Shown one piece after another: positions 36,554 through 48,700 of a stretch of DNA of 64,000 nucleotides. The stretch's first letter is position 1. The number at the start of each line of letters is the position of its first letter. The position numbers were made by a program, and so were the translations under genes. Source of the stretch: an uncultured Eubacterium sp. (GTDB lineage: Bacteria > Bacillota > Clostridia > Lachnospirales > Lachnospiraceae); assembly GCF_934295145.1 (NCBI RefSeq), contig NZ_CAKRAS010000008.1, positions 6,480-70,479 of the forward strand, given 5' to 3'. The notes beneath the pieces were generated by a model, which was given only the letters and a program-made list of their open reading frames with translations, was not told where the DNA came from and searched no databases.

Positions 36554-37060
36554 TTAATCTACTTTGTATGTACCTTTAGAACCATTAGATCCTGCTTCAT
36601 ATGTGCAAGTTTTTCCATCGCTTTCATATACAACTTTAGAAATTTTTCCACCTTTCCCTTCAACAGAAGTAATATTATTGGCATTAACTTCTGCGAGATC
36701 AGCAATATCTTGTTTTTTAATTGTAATAGCTGCGGCTATAGGTGCTCCAGATTCATCTGAGCCTGCGGCTCTATATCCTGTTGTATCTCCAAGCTCCACT
36801 TTCACTGTGTCAGAACCAGTCAAACTAATTGTACCATACTGCTCATCAGCAATTGTCTGTGCAGCCATAACAACCTGACGTGTCTCAGCTATGATGGATT
36901 TCTTTTTTGCTTTATTAATATATCCTGTCAGTGTCGGGATTAATAAAGCTGCTAAAATTGCAAGGATTACCAGAACTACGATCAGCTCTACAAGCGTAAA
37001 TCCTTTTTTCTTGTTTTCTTTGAGTTTTTTGTCTCTTAATTCGAATAATTTTGCAATCAT
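36554..37060 (-). CDS. Type IV pilin (major-type) 2
   Basis: A 168-residue prepilin. The leader is long (20 residues) and ends KENKKKG, cleaved before FTLVEL; Glu25 is the +5 Glu. The helix is the usual hydrophobic one with PTLTGYINKAKKKS following. The C-terminal domain is small and Cys-poor. It is a paralogue of the gene at 37196, nearly identical through the first 75 residues and divergent after. GGAGAG precedes the ATG. A 135-base gap upstream separates the two pilins and could hold an extra promoter or processing site. Confidence 0.92.
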   Translation of the reverse strand: MIAKLFELRDKKLKENKKKGFTLVELIVVLVILAILAALLIPTLTGYINKAKKKSIIAETRQVVMAAQTIADEQYGTISLTGSDTVKVELGDTTGYRAAGSDESGAPIAAAITIKKQDIADLAEVNANNITSVEGKGGKISKVVYESDGKTCTYEAGSNGSKGTYKVD

Positions 37061-37195
37061 TTCTCATACTCTCCTTTGTAAAAAAACTATATTTATATCA
37101 ACGCCTCGGTGCAGCGTTCATACCACAGATATCGAAACAGTTAAGTGAATATCAACCGATCCACTCACCCTGTCTGCTCATAACCAAATCATCTC

Positions 37196-37693
37196 CTATT
37201 GTATGTTATAGGTTCCTTTTGATCCATATTTTAAAGTTGTTCCACTTCCTGTATATTCTACTTCATAAATACATGTTTTTCCATCTGATTCATACTGAAG
37301 CATAACTACTTTTCCTGCATATACAGTTGCAGCTTTGATATGATCTGCCGAAACTTCTGCCAGTTCTGCCACATCCGCAACTGGAATTTCCACTGTTCCA
37401 TTACCATCCGAACCTATACTGATTGCCCTATATACATTTACAGTTGCTTCCTGCAAATCCAGCTTTCCGTATTCCTCATCCACCAGCGTCTGCGCGGCCA
37501 TCACACACTGTCGTGTCTCAGCCACAATCGTCTTCTCCTTGGCCTTATTGATATATCCTGTCAGTGCCGGGATCAGCAAAGCTGCCAGAATTGCAATAAT
37601 TACCAGAACTACGATCAGTTCTACTAAGGTGAATCCTCTCTTTTTGTTTTCCCTGAGTTTTCTGTCTCTCAATTCAAATAATTTTGTAACCAT
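37196..37693 (-). CDS. Type IV pilin (major-type) 1
   Basis: A 165-residue prepilin with the same leader type (20 residues ending NKKRG before FTLVEL, Glu at +5) and a C-terminal domain that ends in a Gly/Thr-rich strand. The start at 37693 has GGGGAG about 8 bases upstream; an in-frame extension to 37714 is not needed. Two consecutive major-type pilins suggest either alternative subunits or a mixed fibre. Confidence 0.92.
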   Translation of the reverse strand: MVTKLFELRDRKLRENKKRGFTLVELIVVLVIIAILAALLIPALTGYINKAKEKTIVAETRQCVMAAQTLVDEEYGKLDLQEATVNVYRAISIGSDGNGTVEIPVADVAELAEVSADHIKAATVYAGKVVMLQYESDGKTCIYEVEYTGSGTTLKYGSKGTYNIQ

Positions 37694-37731
37694 TTCTCTT
37701 TCTCCCCTTTGCATTCATGCTTTTTATTTTT

Positions 37732-38469
37732 TCAGTCCTCCATAGTAGTCACATTGTCGTTTCGTACAGGCATATGACGAAACTGAAGAATTTCCGTATC
37801 AGTAGCCACGGCCTGTGTGCGTTCCGGATCACTGTACAACGTCACCGTTGCTGTAATCTGGTTTACCGCAGTTTCCTCACTGATTGCATCCGGAAAAGCC
37901 CAGGTTACTTCCATATAGTTTCCCATATAGAAACCTTCGCCAAACACAGTGGACACCGCGCGGGCAACCGGATTTCCATCTTCGCTGTAACGGTATTTTC
38001 CATTATTACAAAAATAATAGCGTGTCAACAGCTGTCCGGCCGGTACCGCCTCAGCCACTCCGGAATCCTGACTTCCGATCTGCAGCTTCGTTGTATCACA
38101 GCCATCTGCAGATATAAGTACTACATACCCATCCTCATTTATAAATTCTAATATATTTCCAGAATTATTTCCAGTCATATCCGTAATTTTTCCTGAATTT
38201 TCGTCATTTTCTGCGTAAATTTTAATGTATCCGTTTGCATCCGCAGTTAAACCACGCAATTCTGTCATGACTGTATCGAGAATTGACTGCGCAAACTGCG
38301 TCTTCTGTTCACGGACAAAAATTTTTGCTGCCGAGCTTAACGCCGACGCTGCCATCGCCATCATAATACTGATGAGCAATAGCGTAACAATGGTTTCCAC
38401 CAATGTCGTACCACATCGTTCCTTCAGTTTCTGCTTCATCTTTTTTTCATAAAAACTCAGTTTTTTCAT
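37732..38469 (-). CDS. Minor pilin, PilW/GspJ-like
   Basis: A 245-residue prepilin-type protein. The leader ends KERCG and is followed by TTLVET, so the +1 residue is Thr instead of Phe and the +5 Glu (Glu25) is kept. The helix is Met/Ala-rich (ISIMMAMAASAL), and a beta-rich domain of about 190 residues follows. Size and position in a three-gene minor-pilin set suggest the GspJ/PilW role in the initiating tip complex. It overlaps the previous gene's stop by 4 bases. Confidence 0.82.
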   Translation of the reverse strand: MKKLSFYEKKMKQKLKERCGTTLVETIVTLLLISIMMAMAASALSSAAKIFVREQKTQFAQSILDTVMTELRGLTADANGYIKIYAENDENSGKITDMTGNNSGNILEFINEDGYVVLISADGCDTTKLQIGSQDSGVAEAVPAGQLLTRYYFCNNGKYRYSEDGNPVARAVSTVFGEGFYMGNYMEVTWAFPDAISEETAVNQITATVTLYSDPERTQAVATDTEILQFRHMPVRNDNVTTMED

Positions 38470-38870
38470 TGCGGAGTACCTCCTGCCGCCTGAGTTTCTG
38501 ATGTGCCGGCCAGACCATATGTATAAAAAGTAATGATCTGATTTGCCCCTTGGGAATCGGTATAACTGACCTGTTTGCTTGCCAGATTCAAATCTACGGA
38601 AAATACCTGATTTCCAATCCGATCCATCTCCGGTGTGGTTGCCACAAACTGAAGTGTCTGATTACTTCCTGAGGTCTGTTCTGCCGATGCCAGATTTCGG
38701 ATGATTTCCTTATTCTGTGCACGAATCTTCTTATTTTGTTCCATTGAGGCATGACTATAAGAAATTGCCCCCTGCAAGATTCCAAAAAGGATCAGAAAAA
38801 TGAACATACTTGCAACCACTTCCACCAGGGTTTCTCCCGATTTTTTCCTGATCTTATGTAACTTCATCAT
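38466..38870 (-). CDS. Minor pilin, PilV/GspI-like
   Basis: A 134-residue prepilin-type protein. The leader is short (12 residues, ending KKSG) and followed by ETLVEVVAS; the +1 residue is Glu and the +5 Glu is Glu17. GspI-type pseudopilins have the same small size. It overlaps both neighbours by 4 bases (ATGA), so the three minor pilins are translationally coupled. Confidence 0.8.
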   Translation of the reverse strand: MMKLHKIRKKSGETLVEVVASMFIFLILFGILQGAISYSHASMEQNKKIRAQNKEIIRNLASAEQTSGSNQTLQFVATTPEMDRIGNQVFSVDLNLASKQVSYTDSQGANQIITFYTYGLAGTSETQAAGGTPQ

Positions 38871-39703
38871 TCGCTATCGGTACCTCCTCCCTGCGTAGTA
38901 TCCACATATGTATTTTCCCGGAATACACAGTATGTAGGCGTCTGCGTCAGGAATTCATATACAATGCTTTCGCTGTCATCCGGCGTATAGATTTCGCCAC
39001 TGGTATTATTTTTATGCCAGTTTTCACCATCCCACACAATATCTGTGCCCTTATGCGAAAACTTCACATCGTATTTTTCCTCCCGGCTGTACTCTGTGGT
39101 ACAGGTATATGTGGCATCATCATAGGAAGCGGTGACCTCCACGATCAGATTGTATTCACGTACCGTGATATTTCGGATACGATCGATCTCCGTCTGATAA
39201 TTTGTGCCGGTTGACGCAACATCAATTTTTCCGGTCTTTATGGAATCAAGATCCTCCGCACTGTTTTTTTCTTTGGAAAGTGTAATGCGGATATTTCCAT
39301 AACCAGCAGGCAGCGATGCTGCTTCTGCCAGATTGTCCAGATTGGTATCACTCACCAGGAAATTGTATTTTGAGGAATCCGGATAATCTTCGCTGTAATC
39401 CAGATACTGCGAATTATCCAGAAATTTATTTGCAAAGGCATAAAACGTATTATCCTGCGGCACATCGTTACTTCTGTTGTCATATTTCAGCAGTTCTTCG
39501 TTTAATACCTTCGCTGCTGATGTGGCCAGCTGATTACACCGTTCTTCTTTCAGGCGCAGATTGGACTGCGCCGTCAGAAGTCCGGCCGTGTAAAGGATTG
39601 CAGCTGCAAAGGCCACAAAGAATGCCGATACACAGATCACTACCACCATCGATATTCCGTTTTTCTTATTTTGCCGAAGCTGCTGCCAGCCTTTCCACTT
39701 CAT
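38867..39703 (-). CDS. Minor pilin, PilX/GspK-like
   Basis: A 278-residue membrane-anchored protein with a leader-like N-terminus (RQNKKNG before ISMVVVICVS). The +5 position is Val, not Glu, a feature known for GspK and some PilX proteins that sit at the very tip of the pseudopilus. A large, Asp/Asn/Ser-rich extracytoplasmic domain follows. The start at 39703 has GGAGG 9 bases upstream; the frame is open to 39745, where the giant pilin gene ends. Confidence 0.75.
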   Translation of the reverse strand: MKWKGWQQLRQNKKNGISMVVVICVSAFFVAFAAAILYTAGLLTAQSNLRLKEERCNQLATSAAKVLNEELLKYDNRSNDVPQDNTFYAFANKFLDNSQYLDYSEDYPDSSKYNFLVSDTNLDNLAEAASLPAGYGNIRITLSKEKNSAEDLDSIKTGKIDVASTGTNYQTEIDRIRNITVREYNLIVEVTASYDDATYTCTTEYSREEKYDVKFSHKGTDIVWDGENWHKNNTSGEIYTPDDSESIVYEFLTQTPTYCVFRENTYVDTTQGGGTDSE

Positions 39704-39744
39704 AAAATAGTTCCTCCGGTCTGCACATTTTTGTGCCGATTCCA

Positions 39745-42700
39745 TTAATTATTCCAGCTGATCTCATATGGATCAGATCCTGCATACGCATCGCTCACCG
39801 GCTGTGACAGATTTTTCTGTACATTTGCCCGGAATGTCGCTTTCTGCGTCACAGTAAAGTTTGCATTTGTCACATTGCTGCCATCTGCCGCTGTCATTTT
39901 CTCCACATCCGGCAGTTTCAGTACATAATGGATCGTTCCATCTGTCTGAAGCTGTGCCTCAAGCTGTGCAGTCAGTGTCAGTGTATAGTAATAAGTTGCT
40001 CCACTTTCCGTCTTGTAATTTGATGATATCGGAACACTGTAACTGCTGATGTCCCAGGTATGTACTTTGTCTGTTTCCGGGGTGCCATTCGGATAGGTAA
40101 CCGAATTCTCGGTTATCGTTTCCCAGATATAATCCCATTTTTCATCGGTTGTATCTGTCTTATCCTGCACTTTTCGGTATACATACTGCTGAACCTGTGC
40201 CGTTTTGTTTCCGGAAGCATCTGTTTTTTCCAAAATCCTCAGATTGGAAGATAGCTGTCCTGTTCCTGATGTACCATCTGCTGTCTGCCCTGTCAGCTGA
40301 ATGCTGTACAGATCTGCACAGTCCACGCTGTTCCAGGAAAGCGCGGTACGTACCGCAGTCCAGTTTCGAAGAGTACCCGGTACATTCGGCGTGGTCTGCA
40401 CCGTAGCCGCAATGCTGTCCGTCTGACTGTCAGATGTCACTGACGGCTGTGCCAGTTTGACATACGGCAGCTGATAAGCATAATCCGATCTGGTCCAGAG
40501 TGAACTTACACTGCCGGCGCCGGATGATATACGGGCATAAAATACAACCCATTTTCCGGCATATTTAATAGAAAGCTGATCAAATACATGATAATATTTC
40601 TGCGCATTTGATACATCCATCTGTACCGGCACATCTCCGGCCGGATATGCTGTCACATAATTACCCGGATTCGATGCCGTTGCCTTTGCTGCATCTTCTT
40701 CACTGTTATATACATACGCACGCAGTAAATATGCACTTCCTCCAGGCGGAATGCTTGCATTGTCTGCCGTTAAGCCAACCCGTAACCCTCCAGACAAGAA
40801 GTCTGCGGTCTCCATCGGCTGTCCCGTATTATAGGTCCAGTTCACATTCCATGTCACCTTCGGCTGCGGGATACGCGCAGGGATCTGAACTTCACAGGTA
40901 ACTCCTGCAGCACTGTTTACAAAAACATTTGTGTCGCTGGATTGAGCAACCACATACACAACGATCCTCTCTCCTGCATATTTTTCCAGATTAATGATCT
41001 GGGAATAAACTGCCGCACCTGTTGCTTTCTGTACAGAACCAACTTTTTCAGCAGTTCCAAGATTTCCGTCTGTATCATACTCACGTACATAAATCTGATA
41101 TCCCGCACAGTATGCCTCATTTGAGATGCCTGGCCAGATCACATTGTAATTCAGTTCGTTATGATCCACGTTTGTCACAGAAGGCTGTCCCGGTTTTTCC
41201 AGTCTCTGCGCTACAGAATAAGTCGCAGTTGTGGAAAGTCCGATCTTCTTCTGAGTGGCATCACCGATACGTGTTACTTTCAGTCGCACCTGGGTATAGT
41301 TCCAATCCTCACCGTCGATGGTAAAGGTTCTTCCACCGGTATAATCGCCGGTATCTATAGTTACTTCCTTGCCATCTGCGTCAATGCCGGTCAGTGCGAT
41401 CTCATATGTCGGATTCTCTTTGTCCGATACATCTTTGTCCCAGGAGAACGTATACTGCATTCTGTTTTCACTGTCATAAGACGGTGTCAGACTGCTGCCG
41501 TCTGCCTGATCCATTTTTGGAGCCGGGAGCCAGGTAAAGAGGGTATCCGATGTTTTCTGATATGCATCAAAATTATGCCAGTTATTTCGAACTGCCACGC
41601 TGTAACTGTAAGCCCATTGTTCGGTGCCGTCTGCGTTAAGTCCGGTCAGTTCTGTCACTGCACCACTGCCCGGTTTCGTATCTGTCTCATGATACAGGTA
41701 AACCGGTCCTAGACCCGTCTGGGCATACCACAGTCTGACATGCAGATTTTCTGCCCTTCCAAGGTATTCCGGTAAATCCGTGAAATGAGCCGTAACCGTA
41801 CTGCCGGACACCGTCATAATATCCGTCTTCGCAAATACGACATCTTTATATGTCGTTCCCTTTGCATCAGTCCAGTTTCCGATCAGTTCTGCGCGATAGA
41901 TCGGATTTACTTCCAGGATTTCTGTATTCGCCGTATCATCAATGGTCACATCCACACTGAGAGTATCCAGCGTATTTCCGGAAACCGAATAGCTGGTAGC
42001 TGCTACATGATCCAACGTATCTTCATACCTGTTACTCGGATACTGCAATCCAAGGAATGCCTGATACAACGGCATATAGGCCGAGATAGAAATCACCGGT
42101 GAATCCTGATACTCCGTACTTCCATGAAGTGCCTGCGCAATGATCTGATAGGTATTGTCTTTATTATTCTTCTTGCTGTCAAAATCAATTGGCAAAATAC
42201 CTGTCGGATTTTCAGCACTCAGTACCACATTTTTATCTTTGCCATACGCGTTCAGATAAACCTGCACTTTCCAGCCGGAATATGGTTCATATTCATCCAG
42301 GTTACTCAGACTCATCTCATAGTAATAATAGATTTTCTTTCCATTGAGATTATAACCATTCGGATCCATGACAAGCTCTGCACGAACTTCCGGACTTGGA
42401 AGGATCGCACCACTCTGAATCACCCGTGCTTTGGTCGAAGCAGAATTCTCCACATCAGAAAACATGCTGACGGCCTGAACGGAAATGCTCAGTGTTCCGG
42501 ACAAACCAGACGGGATATCAAAGCTCTCACTCTCCGTGTAGATTGTTTTTGTTGCGCTCTCCCCGTTGCTTCCCGTAATTGTCACCAGATATGCAAACGG
42601 ATCACAGTTCTGTGTCGGATCTGCCAACAGCTTATCCGGTGTCACCGTGATACTGATCTTGCCATCTGCCACTTCCGCTTCTGCTGACACAGGAGCCTGA

Positions 42701-45700
42701 AGCTGATTTATACCGTCTGTCTGTTTGATTCCTTCCAGTCTGCGATAGCTCTCACGGGACTGGTTGTAAATCTCATCATGTTCAAGATCTGCATTTTCCG
42801 TACACTTCCAATACAGGTTATTGTGATTTGCATGATTTTCATCTCCGGTGTAGAACAGGATCTGACCGATTCTGGTCGTCCTGTCCGCAGCTACAATATA
42901 GCCGTCCGCGTCCACGAAGCAATCACCGCCAATGGTATCACAGTCATCATAAATTTGTGCATATGCATAACGGTAACCACTATCTGTCTCTTCTACCGCA
43001 ACCGCATGAATACTGCTGATATATGAATTCCAGGTTACATCCGTTCTTCTGGTGACACTGACATTATTCTCGTTACTTCCGTATCTGATAACATTTCTCT
43101 TTTCATCAAGTTTTCCCAGTACAAATTTATCATAATAAAATCCTGCATCAGAAGGATATTTCCGGTCTCCAAATCCATTGATAAAGAAATTGTTCTTTCG
43201 ATTATTCGGATCTGAAATATCTCCCGCTGATCCACCATGGTTATTTCCGGTAGAATAAATTGGGCTTCTGCTCGGGCTGTAACCATCCACATCTACTGAA
43301 TAACAGTCGTTTACGATCGTGTTACTCCATCCCCGCGTCGTATAACGCGCTCCAATGATTCCACCTGCAAACTGTTTTCCCTGCAATACCCTTGCAAAGT
43401 TTCGGCAGCGCTCCACCTGAAGATTCACACGCTGGGTAGATCTTACGACATCGGATCCATCACTCCACGTCGGTACATCGTCACAGGAAAGGAATCCGAA
43501 AATACCGGATGCCATGGAAGAAGAATAAATCTTCACATTTGGTCCGTTGACACAATCCAGAATCCGAATGTTAAATTCCTGTCCTTTATCGGCATTGTCT
43601 ACTTTATAAGTCGTAACATTTCCCAAAATACCGGCACTGTCATTCGCACCATAAGAACCGTCTCCCGTACTGGCTCCCATTCTCATATACAGGTTGCCAA
43701 GGTTTTCACAGCCAATGATGTTATAATCATTTTCTTCATATGCATGATACAGCTGCGCAACAATACCGCCGGACGCACCACTCCAGCCAACCTGAAGTGT
43801 CGTCTGCAGATTACCATAGTTTCTGCAGTCCTGAATGGTTCCACCGGCCGCTGTCCACTGACCGATAATACCACCGGAATAATGAGAACGATAACAATAT
43901 ACCGTACCGAAGTTGATACATTTTTCAATCGTCCAGTCATTTCTGGTGGAGGTATTCTGGTTTCCGATGATTCCACCGGCAAAACGGTTTGTCTGACCAT
44001 CTTCTCCTGCTGCCGTTGAATTTCCGGCGGACACCTGACGTCCGACAAAAGCTCCGTTGACCAGGCAGGTTAAACTCTTTTCTGATTCATTCATACCGAT
44101 GATTCCACCGGTACCAACTCCGATTGCTTCCGAACGGTTCAAAATAAACCAGTTTCCGGAAACACAGCCATCCAGTACGCCATCGGTACTGTTAAAAGCG
44201 GTAATACCTCCGATACTGCCGTTTGCCGTCATTTTCAGGTTCATACGGTTTGCGGAAATCTTTGTTTTTGAGGTCTGATAAACAGAGTCTTCAATCTGAT
44301 AACCGACATTTCCACTCACCCACTCCACCGGATATTCGTCCGCAGACAAATTACCTTTATCCGCATCCTGTGACGCCTTCGCCAGTGACTTTGCATCTTT
44401 CATACTGTCTGCCGTCATGATCAACGCGGTTTTGTCACTTCCGGACATCTGAACGGTTCCTTTATTAAATCCGGTGATTCCGCCAAGCATACCATATTTT
44501 GCCTGGAGCACGCTTCTGCTGTTATCCACCAGTGTACATCCATCAATCAGTGCATTTGTCTCATTTTTACCGGCAATTCCACCGGCATGACTCGCCATGG
44601 CCTCTTTCTGTGCGGTAGTACTTGTGCTGGTAGCCGTATATACACCCTGGATATCCATATTGATCTGTGTGACCGTATTGTCACTCAGTTCCGCATAATT
44701 GATACCCGCAATGCCGCCATAGCAGTTTCCGGCTGCACCTGCATTGTTCTTCTCCTTCATGGAACCATTGAAACTGCAATTCGTGACTTTACTCTGATAT
44801 TCCTCATTCTCCTGATTCAGACGGACAGAAGTACCGTTCATTCCGACAATTCCGCCCAGATACTGATATCTGGAAAAATTCTCAAAGGACAGGCCAACTG
44901 CGGTAATACCAGATACGGTTCCTGTATTGGAGCCGACTGCTCCTCCAACAGTCAGACTACTCTTATCTGACTTGATCTGCGGCATATATTTCAATGCACT
45001 GCTTCCTGCTGCAGAAGCTGCCGTAGAAGTAACCAAACCGGTATTTTCTCCAACGATTCCTCCAAAAACAGTTGCATTACCGCGCAGTACCACTGCATCC
45101 TGCGGAACACTGTCTGTGATTGTTCCGCTGTTTGTCGCAGCAATCGCACCACTGGCACTTACTCCCAGACTGTAAATTTCCACACTTTCAGAACTACTGT
45201 TTCCTTTCACTTTGCAGTACTGGATTGTTCCGGCATTCACTGCCACAATTCCACCAGCGTATCCATCACTGCTTCTGACATCTCCATAGTTTGTACAGTT
45301 TTGGATAGCAGCCCTTGTATTCGTATTTTCCGCCACGATTCCACCGGCATTTCCGGCATCCGCACTGACACTGTCACAGCGGTTCACCGCATAACAGATC
45401 ATTCCATCTGTTGTACCTGCAATTCCTCCGACCGTTCCATGAGAAGCCTGTACTTTTTTCGCTTTTGCAGCAACATATGTATTATTTTCAGACCGATCAA
45501 AAGTGCCATGATTGATGCCGACAATTCCGCCGACTTTCTCATAGCCCTGTACAGTCACTTTATCAGAAACAGCCACAATCTCTCCGTTTGTGTCTGTCAT
45601 TCCACCAAACTGAATGGTTCCGCCGGCCTCGTTAATACCGACCATACCGCCGACACCAGCTCCTCTCATGCCGGAAACCGAACGGCTGGAGGAAGTGCTA

Positions 45701-48700
45701 TCTTCTGAAAGCATAATGTCACCACTGTTTTGTCCAACAAGTCCGCCAACTGCTGCCAGACCGGATGCATCTGCTCCGGATGCATTTACTGTGGCATTAT
45801 TTGTATTTCCGGTAAGGGTACCACCCTTCAGATTCCATCCGACAATTCCGCCCAGATGATCACTTCCTGCGATCGTCTTACCGGATGCAGTACTGCAGGA
45901 CATTACCTTTCCACCATTGCTGTTAATACCGACAATTCCACCGACATACTCCAGTGCCGCATTTCCGAAATGTTCACGGAGTTCACAATTTGTAACAGTT
46001 CCTGCGTTCAGGCCGACCACGCCGCCGATTCCGGTAAATCCGGACAGCGAACCGGTGTTGGTACAATGGGTAATCGTTTCATTTTCCAGTGTAACACCGG
46101 TAATACCACCGATGAAATGAAGTTCCAGATCTTCCGCATCTGTAGAAAGAAGCTCCGGGATTTCACCGCTGGCCGCATATGCCCCCAACTTCACAGCTCC
46201 TCCTGACACATCATTATCCTTCAGAAGATCTGATACAAACGTAATATTTCCTGCATTTTTACAGTTTTTGATCTGAACTTTGCTGTTCTTCTCACAGTAC
46301 CCCAGCACTCCGCCGGAATACATCACTGCCTCAATTGGAATATTATTTGTATTTATGCTCAGATTGTCTGCCGTATTCCCATTTGTAGAAATCGTCAGCG
46401 TATTTGTATTTGCGGATTCCATAACAGAAGCCGGTATATTCCCTGACTGAATTCCCGGCAAGATCTGTGCCGCATTCGCCTCTACTGACACACGGATTCC
46501 GGCATCGGTATCATCCGCTGAGGCGCTGACCGGGATCTGCGCATCGGTATAAGTTCTCTGATATCCAATGATTCCACCGCAGAAGGCTTCTCCGGTAATC
46601 GTTCCGAGAATATTGTCCGCACGCAGATCTGATATTTCCGTATTTTCTCCGATATTCAGTACATTTGCGCCAATCACTCCACCAACGAAATATCTTCCCT
46701 GTACGCTTCGCGGTTTGATCGTCAGGTTTTGCTGTGCCGCTTCTACGGAAGCATTAAATCCAAATGCGCCGCCGGCACAGTTTTCATAGGCATAAATCTG
46801 TCCCCCGATCAGTGTATAGTTTACATCCAGCACGCCTTTCACATCATTAAAACCGGCAATTCCTCCCACGTAATTGTCACCAACCACAATACTGGATACC
46901 GATTTTACCATGATAGCCTGGCTCTCATCTGAAAATTCAATCTTACCATTATTATATCCGGCAATTCCTCCGACATAGTCACTTCGGGCATCCCAGGTAT
47001 TGACGATCATATTAAAAATAGAATTGCCATAATCAGACAGATAACTTGCACAGTCACGGATGGTCGCACCATTGGCGTTATATCCGACAATTCCTCCCAC
47101 ATATCGACCACCTGTTCCGTTCGCTTTTTCTGTTCCGGCTACCACTCCGTTATTGATACAGTTCGATAAAACAACGCCTTCTGTATTATGGCCAACAATT
47201 CCCCCAACATATTCGTTTCCAACGACATAACTCCGGTTTGTCGTAACAGAAACACTCTCCTGCTGGTGTGCCTGGATCGCATCACTGGTATTTCCGCCCA
47301 GTCCGCCCGCGATTCCGCCGACATATTTGGAGCCAAGAATATAACCATTGCTTTCCGTGCCGCAGTTTGCCATCAGGCTGTGATTCCCATAGCCGACGAT
47401 TCCTCCAACATACTGTCCCTTTAACAAATCCTTTTTATCTTTGCTGTAAGAAAATCCTGATGCACGTCCGGACGCACTGGTAGAGTTATAGATCAGTGTC
47501 CGATACGCGTATCCTGCGATTCCTCCAAAATAATTGCCACTGACAGAAGCCGCCGTCTCTGCAGTACAAAGGATCAGACCATTGTTTGAACAGTCTTTCA
47601 CCGCTGCATTGCTGCTCCAGGTGGCTTGCTCATAAGAATCAGCCAGACCGTCAATCATTCCCACGATTCCACCGGTCATATAATTACCTGACACACCCGC
47701 ATGGTTTTGGCAGGACAGGATCACGCTCTTCTGATTTTTGCTCTCCAGTTTTGCATATCCGGCAATTCCACCGGCTCCAAGAGCATAATTCTCATAATCA
47801 TCTGCGTCTGCCGGAACGTTCACAGACGGAAGTTTTACGTCAACAGCTCCGTTCATTGTCACATTTTCTACTTTTGCAGATTTTGCCGCTGTCAGATTTC
47901 CATTATTATCTGTATCCGAAAGAATACCGACCACACCTCCGACTGCCGCGATCTGTGTATTTCCATCTGCGGAAACAGCTGCCGATGAGAGCGAAACTTC
48001 TATATTTTTTTCAGTCTGACTTGCATTACGTCCAGTGGAAGTTATAATTTCCGTATCCTTAATGACACCCTCACTGCGTCCCGCAAGAATACCGACACCT
48101 TTCAGCTGCGCATAAGTACCTGCTGCATCCATGTTTTCCTGTGCGGAGGAAGCCTGGAAGGTAAGAACCGGATCTCGCAGTGTCAGCCCGGTAACGGTTC
48201 CTTCCAATTCTCCAAACAGTCCCAGATATTCTGTTTCTGACACAGTCGATTTGCCAGATGCCACAGAGAGCTGCCGCACTGTTTCATCATCCACAACGGA
48301 AGCTTGTCCCAGACGCAGATTGGATACATAGGTTTTCTTTCCCTGTCCCTGCAGTGTATGTTTCTTTGAAAGCGCTGCAATCGTCGGGAAATCTTCCGTT
48401 TTATCGGTAGAATTTTCTTTCCATGCAAGCTTTTCTATCCCGGTCTGCGCAGCTGCCTGATCATCGGTGGTCAGATCATACACGCCGGTTCCCACAGAAG
48501 CCCAGTCCATGTTTTTATTTGTCAGCTCAAAGATTGCATCTGCGTCTGCATTATAGTACCGCATATTGGACAAATGACGGAATGCAGCTATCTTCACTTC
48601 ATTTCCCGACGATTTATCCGCAAACAATGTATTTGCATCATTCGATGTAACCGCTTCACTGGCACGGTACTCTTTTGTCACGGAGTTACTGCTGTCTGTT

